Shown in pieces: positions 25,813-33,379 of a stretch of DNA of 64,000 nt; position 1 is the first letter of the stretch; every line of letters starts with the position of its first letter. Position numbers and translations under genes: made by a program. This DNA is from Microbacterium sp. p3-SID336. GTDB lineage: Bacteria > Actinomycetota > Actinomycetes > Actinomycetales > Microbacteriaceae. The stretch lies in assembly GCF_025143365.1 (NCBI RefSeq), contig NZ_JALXPE010000008.1, positions 1 to 64,000 of the forward strand, given 5' to 3'. Below the pieces are notes generated by a model. It did not search any database. It saw only the letters and a program-made list of their open reading frames with translations, and was not told the origin of the DNA.

Positions 25813-25894
25813 CGCGCGCCGCCGTCGCTCGTCTCGGGCCGACCGCAGCTCGACGCGCGCCGCCGTCGCTCAGCTCCGGCCGCCCGCAGCGCCG
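25813..25894. repeat. Two tandem 41-bp direct repeats between convergent genes
   Basis: Two imperfect copies of a 41-base unit lie back to back at 25813-25853 and 25854-25894. Each starts CGCGCGCCGCCGTCGCTC and ends in a GGCCG(A/C)CCGCAG block. They fill most of the gap between the SGNH hydrolase and the lactonase-like gene. Confidence 0.75.
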
Positions 25895-25897
25895 CGG

Positions 25898-26908
25898 TCA
25901 GCGCCGCGGCAACGGCTCGATCCACATCGCGCCGGGAATCCGCGTGCTCGCGGCGACCTCGCCCGTGGGCACACCGTCGCGCAGCCGCAGCGCCACGACC
26001 GCGCCGTCCTCGGAGTGCACCGCGAACAGATGCTCCCCATCGAGCGCGAGATGCTCGGGCCGCACGCCGCCGCTGGGCACTTCGGCGAGCCGTGTCAGCC
26101 GGTCGCCATTGACCCGGGCCGTGAGGATCGTGTCGGCGCCGCGGTTCGCGAGATGCACGAGGCCGCGCGCGGCGTCGTGCACCACGCCGCTCGGGGTGTT
26201 CGGCGCCGCCGTCGCGCGCGTGGTGGCGGGCAGCACGTCGAGCACGCGGCGCTCCGGGAGCGAGGCCAGCAGCAGCGTCGACGCCAGCTCCCCCGCGATC
26301 GCCACCCGCCCGGAACCCAGGTCGACGGCGTGCCGCGGGCCGCTCCCGGGCGGGAGCACGAGCGGTTCCCGCGCAGCCAGCGTCTCCCCGTCGAGGATCC
26401 GCAGCACGTCGGCCCCCAGGTCGACCACCCCGATGCCCTCCGCCAGTGCGAGGGCGTCATGCGCGTGCGGACCGTCCTGCCGCACGGGGTCGGGGCCGCG
26501 ACCGGCGAACATGGCCGTGCGCGGCGGTCCGGCCAGGGTGCCGTCATCGTGCAGGTCGACCACGGCGAGCGCCCCGGAGCCGTAGCCGGCGACCAGCAGC
26601 CGACGGTCGTGCCCGTCGAGACGCACCCGGCACGGCAGCTCCACACCCGGCAGCGCCACCGCCTCCCGCACCGTGAAGCCCGCCGCGGGATCGCGGTCGT
26701 CCCGCTCCAGCCGATGCAGCGCACCGCGGCGCGTGAGCCCGACCGCGTAGAGCGAGCCGCGCGGATGGGCGGCGAGCGCGAACGCCCGGTCGAGGCGCAC
26801 CGCGGAGGGCGCCGCCTCCCACCGCTCCCCGCCGGGATGCCAGGCGGCGGTCCACACGGACGCCCCGCCGGTCATCGCGCACACCGCGAACTCTCTCGAC
26901 CCCGCCAC
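25898..26908 (-). CDS. Lactonase-family seven-bladed beta-propeller protein
   Basis: This is a 336-residue protein of the 6-phosphogluconolactonase-like (Pgl/YbhE) propeller family. Repeating blade motifs are visible: GSLYAVGLTRRGALHRL, RLLVAGYGSGALAVVDLHDDGTL, QDGPHAHDALAL, GVVDLGADVLRIL, GPRHAVDLGSG and GVRPEHLALDGEHLFAVHSEDG. The GPHxH and GPRH motifs are hallmarks of this family. It may hydrolyse 6-phosphogluconolactone or another sugar lactone in the cytoplasm. No pentose-phosphate genes are nearby, so the symbol pgl is not assigned. It is divergent from the peptidase E gene with 158 bases between. Confidence 0.85.
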   Translation of the reverse strand: MAGSREFAVCAMTGGASVWTAAWHPGGERWEAAPSAVRLDRAFALAAHPRGSLYAVGLTRRGALHRLERDDRDPAAGFTVREAVALPGVELPCRVRLDGHDRRLLVAGYGSGALAVVDLHDDGTLAGPPRTAMFAGRGPDPVRQDGPHAHDALALAEGIGVVDLGADVLRILDGETLAAREPLVLPPGSGPRHAVDLGSGRVAIAGELASTLLLASLPERRVLDVLPATTRATAAPNTPSGVVHDAARGLVHLANRGADTILTARVNGDRLTRLAEVPSGGVRPEHLALDGEHLFAVHSEDGAVVALRLRDGVPTGEVAASTRIPGAMWIEPLPRR

Positions 26909-27066
26909 GGGCGGCCCTCCTGCTCCTCGCCGACACTCCTCCTCCCACTATGGCGTGCGGCGGCAACGCCGGCGGGCACCGCCTCCCCGGGATGAGGAGT
27001 GGTGGACGCGGGTGCGACGGACCACTATGTTGACGCCTGAGAGCAGTCGTCGAGCGGGGGTCAACG

Positions 27067-27807
27067 ATGTCGCACGTCGTCGCCACAGGTGCCGGGAAGG
27101 CCATGATGGAGCGCCGGAACGATCCGACGCACGACTACATCCTGAAGCTCACCGGCAAGGAGAGACCCCGAGTGCTGTTCGTCGGCACCGCCACCGGCGA
27201 CGACACCGCCTACATCGTCAGCTTCTACTCCACGTACGACTCGGACCGCTGCGCGCCGCATCACCTGCCGCTGTTCCACCGCGCCGTGGACGACCTGGCC
27301 GGCTTCGTGAAGGGCTTCGACGTGATCCACGTCGGCGGCGGCAACACCGCCAACATGCTCGACGTGTGGAAGCGTCAGGGCCTGGACGACATCATGCGCG
27401 AGATGTGGGAGGACCCCGACTCGAACGTGGTGTTCACGGGCGGGAGCGCGGGCGGCATCTGCTGGTTCGAGGGCGGCACCACGGACAGCTACGGCCCCAC
27501 GCTGCAGGTGCTCCCCGAAGGGCTCGGGTTCCTGCACGGCAGCTTCTGCCCGCACTACGACGCCGAGGACCAGCGGCGGCCCCTCTTCCATGCCTCCCTG
27601 CTCAGCGGGGAGCTCGCCACCGGGTACGCCGTCGGCAACCTGCAGTCGCTGCACTTCGAGAACAGCGAGTTCGTCACGGCGATCAGCCCGGTCGAGGAAT
27701 CCCTGGCGCTGCGGGTCGAGGCGGTCGACGGGAAGATCGTGGAGACCTCGCTGCCGACGACGCACCTCACGGGCGCCGCGCCCGTCGTGAAGGGACCGTC
27801 GTCGTGA
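27067..27807 (+). CDS. Peptidase E-like serine dipeptidase (family S51)
   Basis: This is a 246-residue protein. The S51 nucleophile motif GGSAGG is at residues 125-130 (Ser127), preceded by HVGGGNTANML. FCPHYD downstream holds the likely catalytic His. Classical peptidase E cleaves dipeptides with N-terminal aspartate in the cytoplasm. The start MSHVVATGAG at 27067 lies after GAGCGGGGGTCAACG, a weak ribosome site. It is followed by a Dcu-type C4-dicarboxylate transporter gene, a combination that would link dipeptide-derived aspartate with dicarboxylate transport. A related activity (cyanophycinase-like) is less likely given the size. Confidence 0.85.
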   Translation: MSHVVATGAGKAMMERRNDPTHDYILKLTGKERPRVLFVGTATGDDTAYIVSFYSTYDSDRCAPHHLPLFHRAVDDLAGFVKGFDVIHVGGGNTANMLDVWKRQGLDDIMREMWEDPDSNVVFTGGSAGGICWFEGGTTDSYGPTLQVLPEGLGFLHGSFCPHYDAEDQRRPLFHASLLSGELATGYAVGNLQSLHFENSEFVTAISPVEESLALRVEAVDGKIVETSLPTTHLTGAAPVVKGPSS

Positions 27808-27900
27808 ACGGGCGGCGCGACCGGCGCGACGTCGTGAACGGGGCGGCGTCGTGGACGCGGTGGCACCGAGACCGGGGCGTCATCGTGAACGGGGCGGCAT
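27799..27900 (+). repeat. Imperfect direct repeats between peptidase and transporter genes
   Basis: Three copies of a TCGTGAACGGG(G)CGGC unit begin near 27801, 27831 and 27883, the last ending just before the transporter ATG. The region between the two genes is built almost entirely from this unit and its variants. It may have grown by slippage; whether it affects translation of the transporter is unknown. Confidence 0.6.
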
Positions 27901-27901
27901 C

Positions 27902-29257
27902 ATGAACGACAACGTCTTCATCCTCATCGCCCAGCTGATCGTCGTCGTCCTGGCGATCTTCATGGGCACCCGCACGAGCGGGATCGGCCTCGGCGTATGG
28001 GGCCTCGTCGGCGTCGCGGTGCTGGTCTTCGTCTTCGGGGAGGCCCCGGGCAACGCCCCGGTCGACGCGGTCTTCATCGTGATCACCGTGATCACGGCGG
28101 CCTCCACCATGCAGGCCGCCGGCGGCATCGACTGGATGGTGTCGGTCGCGGCGAAGGTGATCCGCAAGAGGCCCAAGTCGGTCGTGTTCCTCGCCCCGGC
28201 CATGTCCTTCCTCTTCACGGTCGGCGCCGGCACGGGCAACATCTTCTATCCGCTGCTGCCCGTGATCTACGACGTGTCGTACCAGCAGAAGATCCGGCCG
28301 GAGCGGGCGCTGTCCGTCTCGGCGGTCGCCTCGCAGGTCGGCATCCTCTGCTCGCCCGTCTCGGCGGCGACCGCCTCGATGGTGGTGCTGCTGGCGCCGC
28401 AGGGCGTCGACCTCGGCGGGCTCCTCCTCATCATGTGGCCGGCATCCATCGCGGGCCTCTTCCTCGCCGCACTCGTCATGATGCGGCACGGCAAGGACCT
28501 GGAGGACGACCCGGAGTTCCAGCGCCGCCTGGCGGAGGGACAGATCAAGCCGCCGGTCGTCGACGCGCACGAGAACAAGCTGCCGCGCACCGCCGTGCTC
28601 TCGGCATCCCTGTTCCTCGCGGGCGTCGCCGTCATCGTGATCTTCGGCCTCTTCGAGAACCTGCGCCCCGTGATCGGCACGAACGACGACGGCGACCCGG
28701 TGCGCCTCAGCGTCACGGTCATCATCGAGGTGACCATGGGCATCATCGCCGCCCTGATCTTCGTGTTCTGCAAGGTGAAGGCGGCCGACGTGCCCAAGCA
28801 GGCCACGTTCCCCGCCGGCATCGTGGGCGCCATCGCCCTGTTCGGCATCGCCTGGCTGGCCAACACGTTCGTGGCGGCCAACCAGACGCTGATCGTGGAC
28901 GGCCTCGGCTCCGTGGTCTCCGGCTCCTCCGCCTTCCTGGGCGCCCTGCTGTTCGCCCTCGCCCTGTTCACGGTCGCGATGCTGACGACCAGCCAGTCCA
29001 GCGCCACCAACGCCATCGTCCCGATCGGCATCACCATCGGCCTGCCCGCCCCGCTGCTGGTGGGACTGTGGCCGGCGACCATGGGCATCTACACGCTGCC
29101 GGCGAACGGCAGCCAGGTCGCCACGGTCGCCTTCGATCAGACCGGTACGACCAGGATGGGCAGGTTCGTGGTCGATCACTCGTTCCAGCTGCCGAACCTC
29201 GTGTACGTCGGCACGGCGATCGTGGTAGGCGTGACGCTGTCGTTCCTCTTCTCCTGA
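27902..29257 (+). CDS. Dcu-type anaerobic C4-dicarboxylate transporter
   Basis: This is a 451-residue integral membrane protein with about 11-12 hydrophobic segments, first MNDNVFILIAQLIVVVLAIFMG. It shows DcuA/DcuB family features: GVWGLVGVAVLVFVFGEAPG, TVITAASTMQAAGGIDWMV, VASQVGILCSPVSAATASMV and LPANGSQVATVAFDQTGTTRMG. The family exchanges fumarate, malate, succinate and aspartate across the inner membrane. The start at 27902 gives a standard N-terminus; the frame opens earlier through the repeat region. It lies 94 bases after the peptidase E gene and probably in one transcript, suggesting aspartate or fumarate as cargo. Presence in a likely aerobe is notable but not unique. Confidence 0.92.
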   Translation: MNDNVFILIAQLIVVVLAIFMGTRTSGIGLGVWGLVGVAVLVFVFGEAPGNAPVDAVFIVITVITAASTMQAAGGIDWMVSVAAKVIRKRPKSVVFLAPAMSFLFTVGAGTGNIFYPLLPVIYDVSYQQKIRPERALSVSAVASQVGILCSPVSAATASMVVLLAPQGVDLGGLLLIMWPASIAGLFLAALVMMRHGKDLEDDPEFQRRLAEGQIKPPVVDAHENKLPRTAVLSASLFLAGVAVIVIFGLFENLRPVIGTNDDGDPVRLSVTVIIEVTMGIIAALIFVFCKVKAADVPKQATFPAGIVGAIALFGIAWLANTFVAANQTLIVDGLGSVVSGSSAFLGALLFALALFTVAMLTTSQSSATNAIVPIGITIGLPAPLLVGLWPATMGIYTLPANGSQVATVAFDQTGTTRMGRFVVDHSFQLPNLVYVGTAIVVGVTLSFLFS

Positions 29258-29315
29258 CCGGAAGCCGATCGCGTGACGGGGGCAGGGGCGCGGGTCCCGG
29301 GGCGGAGAGCGTGAG

Positions 29316-30641
29316 ATGACGGAGATCCTGGATCGGTCGGCGCTGCGCCAGTTCCTGCTCGGACTGGCGCAGGGCATGAACGCCTCGGCGGAGTCCGTCG
29401 ACCGGATCAGGGACACGATCGCCGAGGTCGCCCGCGCCTCCGGCGGAGACGACACCGACTTCGTGGTGCTGCCGACGATCATCATCGTGGAGACCGGCGA
29501 CGACGAGGAGGAGCGGGTCGCGATCCGCTCGGCCACCAACGCCTCGTTCCGGTTCGACCAGATCGCGGCACTGTACGAGCTGATCGCGCAGGCGAAGACC
29601 GGGGCCGTGCCCCCGCGGGAGGGTATCGCCCGGCTCAACGAGATCGGAGCGATGCGGCCCCGACTCGGCTGGTTCACCCGCACCCTCGGGCACGCGGTCC
29701 TCACCACCGGCCTGGCGCTGCTGCTCGCACCCACCTGGCAGGGCGCGATCGTCGCTTTCGTCCTGGGCTTCGGCATCGGCCTGCTGAAGCTCGTGCGCTC
29801 GCCGACGCTGCAGCTGATCATGCCGATCGCCGCCGCTTTCGTGTGCGCCGCCGCCGTGTTCCTGCTCGCGGAGGTGATCGAGATCGGCGATCCCATCCGA
29901 CTTCTGATCGCCCCGCTGGTCACGTTCCTCCCCGGGGGCGTGCTCACGACCGCGACCGTCGAGCTGGCGGCCGGGCAGATGATCTCCGGCGCCGCGCGGC
30001 TCGTCTACGGCTTCGTGCAGCTGGCTCTCCTGGCCTTCGGCATCCTCGCCGCCGGTGCCGTGGTCGGCGTCGACTCCGCGTCGTACGAGGCGCTCGACGC
30101 GTCCTCTTTCCTGCCCTGGTGGGTGCCGCTGCTCGGCATCCTCGTGTTCGCCGCCGGCAACTATCTGCACTTCTCCGCGCCGCCCTCCACGTTCGGCTGG
30201 GTGCTGCTGGCGCTCGTGGTCGCCTACCTCGGCCAGTGGGCCGGCACCGAGTTCATCGACCCCGCGGTGGGCGGGTTCGTTGGCGCCGTGGCGGTGACGC
30301 CTGTCGTGTTCTGGATCGCGGGGCTGCGGCACGGCGCCCCGTCGCAGCTGACGTTCCTTCCTGCCTTCTGGCTGCTGGTGCCGGGTGCCGCGGGGCTGGT
30401 CGGGCTCACCGAGGCGTTCGCCACCGACGACGGGCTCGCCGACTTCGCCGCCGCGCTCGTCTCGGTCATGTCCATCGCGCTCGGAGTGCTGATCGGCACC
30501 GCCCTGTACCGCGTGGTGCACCACGGCGCCGCGGAGTTCGTGCAGTTCGCGGTCGCCCCGCCGCCCTCCGACGACGCGCCGACCCCGACCTTCTGGTCGC
30601 GCCTGTCGGCACCCCTGCGCCGGCTCCGCCGCCCCCGCTGA
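29316..30641 (+). CDS. Threonine/serine exporter family protein (ThrE-like)
   Basis: This is a 441-residue membrane protein in which both ThrE modules are fused. The N-terminal ~120 residues form a cytoplasmic domain (LLGLAQGMNASAESVDRIRDTIAEVA) resembling DUF1212, with a conserved LNEIGAMRPRLGW segment before the first helix. About ten membrane helices follow in two blocks of five, as in Corynebacterium ThrE. It ends in a basic tail (RLRRPR). The family exports excess threonine and serine by proton motive force. It lies 58 bases after the dicarboxylate transporter and may be co-expressed. The specificity for amino acids is by family, not shown here. Confidence 0.88.
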   Translation: MTEILDRSALRQFLLGLAQGMNASAESVDRIRDTIAEVARASGGDDTDFVVLPTIIIVETGDDEEERVAIRSATNASFRFDQIAALYELIAQAKTGAVPPREGIARLNEIGAMRPRLGWFTRTLGHAVLTTGLALLLAPTWQGAIVAFVLGFGIGLLKLVRSPTLQLIMPIAAAFVCAAAVFLLAEVIEIGDPIRLLIAPLVTFLPGGVLTTATVELAAGQMISGAARLVYGFVQLALLAFGILAAGAVVGVDSASYEALDASSFLPWWVPLLGILVFAAGNYLHFSAPPSTFGWVLLALVVAYLGQWAGTEFIDPAVGGFVGAVAVTPVVFWIAGLRHGAPSQLTFLPAFWLLVPGAAGLVGLTEAFATDDGLADFAAALVSVMSIALGVLIGTALYRVVHHGAAEFVQFAVAPPPSDDAPTPTFWSRLSAPLRRLRRPR

Positions 30642-30704
30642 CCACGCGCGGCTGTGTCAGCCGGGGATCAGCGCGGCGCCGCCGCCATCGCTGAGGCGGG
30701 GGTG

Positions 30705-31268
30705 TCAGCGGGGGAGCGGGCGGTAGCGCGTGACGACGACGCCCGAGCGGAACGGGCGGCGCTCCACGAGCTCGAGCGTCAGGCGCTCGCGAAGACCGGC
30801 GAGCAGCGTCGGGCCATGCCCCGCGACGACCGGATGCACCACGAACTCGTACTCGTCGATCAGTCCGAGGTCGGCGAGCGCGAGCGGCAGCGTGACCCCG
30901 CCCACCCACAGGCGCTCCCCCGGCTGCTCCTTGAGGCGCTGCACGGCGGTCCCGAGGTCGCCCGTCAGCAGCTCCGCGTTCCAGTCCACCGCGTCGAGCG
31001 TCTGCGACACCACGTACTTGGCGGCGCGGTCGATGGTCTCCGCGAAGGGGACGTCCGCCTCCCCCATCCAGTCCGGCCACACCCCGGACTCCGGCCGCCG
31101 CCACGCCGACTGCATCATCTCGTAGGTCACCCGGCCCATCAGCAGCGCGTCTGCATGCTGCATCTCCGCGGTCCAGTACGCCATGGACTCCTCGTCCGGC
31201 GGAAGCCCGGCCTCATGGTGGCAGCAGCCGTCCAGAGTGACGTTGATCGAGTAACGCAGCGGTCTCAT
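30705..31268 (-). CDS. RibD C-terminal/dihydrofolate-reductase-like family protein
   Basis: This is a 187-residue soluble protein. It opens MRPLRYSINVTLDGCCHHEA, then has HADALLMGRVTYEMM and ERLWVGGVTLPLALADLGLIDEYEFVVHPVVAGHGP, the NADPH-binding and core segments of the RibD_C fold. Most stand-alone members in actinomycetes are of unknown substrate; they are not the housekeeping folate enzyme or riboflavin RibD. The ATG at 31268 has AGAGGAGAGCC upstream, a fair ribosome site. It stands alone, convergent with the ThrE gene. Confidence 0.87.
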   Translation of the reverse strand: MRPLRYSINVTLDGCCHHEAGLPPDEESMAYWTAEMQHADALLMGRVTYEMMQSAWRRPESGVWPDWMGEADVPFAETIDRAAKYVVSQTLDAVDWNAELLTGDLGTAVQRLKEQPGERLWVGGVTLPLALADLGLIDEYEFVVHPVVAGHGPTLLAGLRERLTLELVERRPFRSGVVVTRYRPLPR

Positions 31269-31389
31269 CGCACGGCTCTCCTCTGATGCACGCGCCTGAT
31301 GCACGCGGTGCGGGCCATGATCCCACGCGTCCGCCCCGCAGACCACCCCGGTCCCGCACCGCACGGGCGATGCGGGACCGGGGCACGCG

Positions 31390-31983
31390 TCAGAGGCTCG
31401 CGAGCAGCTCGCGCATCTCGGCGATCTCCGCGGTCTGGGCGTCGACGATCTCCTGAGCCAGCGCGACCGCGTCGGCGTCCTCCCCGTCGGCGATCTGCGC
31501 CTCGGCCATCTCCACGGCGCCCTCATGGTGCATGATCATCTGCTCCAGGAACAGCCGGGAGGCCTCGGGCCCGGCGGCGGCCTCCAGCGCGGCGAGGTCG
31601 TCCTCGCTCATCATGCCGTCGCCGTGGTCCATGCCGGAGCCGTCGTCCGGCTCCACACCCCACTCGTCGAGCCAGCCCTGCAGCTGCTCGATCTCCGGCG
31701 ACTGGGCGGCCTTGATGCGCTCGGCGAGGTCGACGACCCGCGGGTCGACGCCCTCCTTCGCCAGCACGATGTCGGACATCTCCACCGCCTGCTGGTGGTG
31801 CACGATCATCATCGACGCGAACATCGCATCCGCGTCGTTCGCCCCGGAGCTCGGTGCGTCCGACGCGGAGTGGCCCATGTTCGAGTGGTCGGCCGGGTCG
31901 GCGGGCTGAGCGGGAGCGCATCCGGCGAGCGCGAGGGTTCCGGCGATCAGCAGTGCGGCGGGCGCCGCGATTCGGTTCTTCAT
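31390..31983 (-). CDS. DUF305 lipoprotein
   Basis: This is a 197-residue lipoprotein (lipobox LALAGC, Cys22). After a short Pro/Ser-rich spacer, the DUF305 helical repeats appear twice: FASMMIVHHQQAVEMSDIVLA and FLEQMIMHHEGAVEMAEAQIA, each with a His-His pair and a downstream Met. A His/Met-rich insert (SGMDHGDGMM) lies between them. These residues look suited to binding copper or another soft metal at the outer membrane face. The gene lies 70 bases downstream of the DUF6153-like gene on the same strand, so the two are probably one operon. Metal binding is inference. Confidence 0.9.
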   Translation of the reverse strand: MKNRIAAPAALLIAGTLALAGCAPAQPADPADHSNMGHSASDAPSSGANDADAMFASMMIVHHQQAVEMSDIVLAKEGVDPRVVDLAERIKAAQSPEIEQLQGWLDEWGVEPDDGSGMDHGDGMMSEDDLAALEAAAGPEASRLFLEQMIMHHEGAVEMAEAQIADGEDADAVALAQEIVDAQTAEIAEMRELLASL

Positions 31984-32053
31984 GTGTCTCTCTTCTCGTC
32001 GTTGTGGTGCCGCGACCGCGAGTGCGGTCGGGCGGGTGCGCGATCCGCGCGAT

Positions 32054-32683
32054 TCACGTGCGACTGATGCAGAGGACGACGAGGGAGGGCGGTCGAGCGC
32101 GCGGAGCACGGCCGCCGAGGCGAGGCACGGACGGCCGGGCGGGTAGCGCTCCCCACGCAGCGACGCGCCGGCGCAGGAGGAGCAGGATCCCCCCGAGCAA
32201 CGCCAGCACGCACGCAGCACCCCCGTCGCCGCTTGGAGACCCCGGGTCCGCGGACGGAGGTGCGGGCGGGGCGACGGCGACGGCGGCGACCGGAGAAGCC
32301 GCGTGTGCGGCGGCGAGCGGGATGGCCGCGTGGGCGGCGGCGAGCGGGAGGGCCGCGTGCGCGGGGGCGTGCGCCGGAACGGCGGGGGCGGCGGCGACCG
32401 GCGGAGCCGCGGGGGCAGCGGCGACCGGGACGGCGGCGACGGCGGCGACCGGCGGATCCGCGTGTGCGGCGGCGAGCGGGATGGCCGCGGGGGCGGCGGC
32501 GAGCGGGAGGGCCGCGGAGGAGGCGGGGGGCGCTGCGGCGGCGGCCGGGGGCGCGTGGGCGACACCGTGGGCGCCGGGCGTGCCGTGGGTGTCGAGCACG
32601 TGCATGCCCAGCAGGCCGAGGAGCACCCCGCCCACGAGCACGACCGCGAGCAGAGCGCCCTGCAGAGCCTGCTGACGCCTCAT
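32054..32683 (-). CDS. Membrane protein with Ala/Pro/His repeats (DUF6153-like)
   Basis: This is a 209-residue protein. It opens with MRRQQALQGALLAVVLVGGVLLGLLGMHVLDTHG, a membrane helix plus a His-containing extracellular start that recalls DUF6153 proteins. Residues ~45-140 are low complexity, made of PLAAAHAAIPLAAAHA-like units. A second hydrophobic helix (CVLALLGGILLLL) precedes a basic tail. DUF6153 relatives usually lack such a long Ala-rich middle, which is expanded here by tandem repeats at the DNA level. It is probably co-transcribed with the DUF305 lipoprotein. Its function is unknown; a link to metal handling is suggested only by the neighbour. Confidence 0.65.
   Translation of the reverse strand: MRRQQALQGALLAVVLVGGVLLGLLGMHVLDTHGTPGAHGVAHAPPAAAAAPPASSAALPLAAAPAAIPLAAAHADPPVAAVAAVPVAAAPAAPPVAAAPAVPAHAPAHAALPLAAAHAAIPLAAAHAASPVAAVAVAPPAPPSADPGSPSGDGGAACVLALLGGILLLLRRRVAAWGALPARPSVPRLGGRAPRARPPSLVVLCISRT
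32303..32520. repeat. Duplicated segment inside the DUF6153-like gene
   Basis: A ~55-base GC-rich segment starting GTGTGCGGCGGCGAGCGGG occurs at 32303 and again at 32462, a spacing of 159 bases (53 codons). Shorter GGCGGCGAGCGGGA units repeat within each copy. The protein repeat PLAAAHAAIPLAAAHA results from this. Confidence 0.7.
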
Positions 32684-32722
32684 GCCTTCATGGTACCTTC
32701 TGGGGGTATGGGTATGCCGTCG

Positions 32723-33277
32723 TCAGCGGGCGACTCCGGCTCTGGCGAGCAGACGTCGCAGGGCGATCACGGCCGCGGCGATGAGGAGCTCTCCGGCGAT
32801 CCGCGCGAGCAGGGTGGCCACGAGCACCCCCGGCACCAGATGATCGGGCGAGAACACGGGCAGGGCGACGAGGAAGAGCACGACCCCCGCGGCCGCGCCC
32901 GCCAGCAGGATACGCACAGGGTGCGCCCGCACGTCGCGCCGCAGGGGCAGCGTCGCATCGAGCACGAGTCCGCCGATCAGCAGCGGCACGACGCCGAGCA
33001 GGCCGATCGGCGAGACCGCGACGGTCAGCACTCCGCACACGAACGCGGTGAACGCCGCCATCCCCGGGGTCCTGGTCACGACGCGCGCCAGCAGCGGCAG
33101 CGCGGTGTGCACCGCGGCCACCAGCGCATACGCGGGCGGCGAGGACACGGCCAGCACGCTCGTCACCGGCACCACGGCGACGAAGACGAGAGCCTGGATC
33201 GCGCCGAGCGCGGCGCTCACGAGCAGGGCGCTCGTGGGCACCCGTCGCACCGTCGTCTGCCCCCGCGCGTTCGTCAC
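32723..33277 (-). CDS. Small polytopic membrane protein (ECF S-component-like)
   Basis: This is a 184-residue hydrophobic protein with about five to six membrane helices (SALLVSAALGAIQALVFVAVV, YALVAAVHTALPLLARVV, AAFTAFVCGVLTVAVSPIGLLGVVPLLIGGLVLD, ILLAGAAAGVVLFLVALPVF, LLARIAGELLIAAAVIALRRLL). The size and helix pattern resemble substrate-binding S components of ECF vitamin transporters, but I see no specific ligand motif and no ECF ATPase genes nearby. The GTG start at 33277 follows GGAGGA directly. It is divergent from the MalT-like regulator with 102 bases between. The function should be treated as unknown. Confidence 0.6.
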   Translation of the reverse strand: MTNARGQTTVRRVPTSALLVSAALGAIQALVFVAVVPVTSVLAVSSPPAYALVAAVHTALPLLARVVTRTPGMAAFTAFVCGVLTVAVSPIGLLGVVPLLIGGLVLDATLPLRRDVRAHPVRILLAGAAAGVVLFLVALPVFSPDHLVPGVLVATLLARIAGELLIAAAVIALRRLLARAGVAR

Positions 33278-33379
33278 TCCTCCGAGCTTAGGGCCGCCGG
33301 TGCGCGCGGCTCCCCGCGGCTCCGACCGATTGCATTTCGGAATATCGTAGGGGGCAGGGGACGGACCTGGGGAGGGACG

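Noticed and set aside
30705..31268. Housekeeping dihydrofolate reductase or riboflavin RibD
   Set aside because: The protein matches the stand-alone RibD_C-like family. It lacks the deaminase half of RibD, and its start does not match folate reductases.
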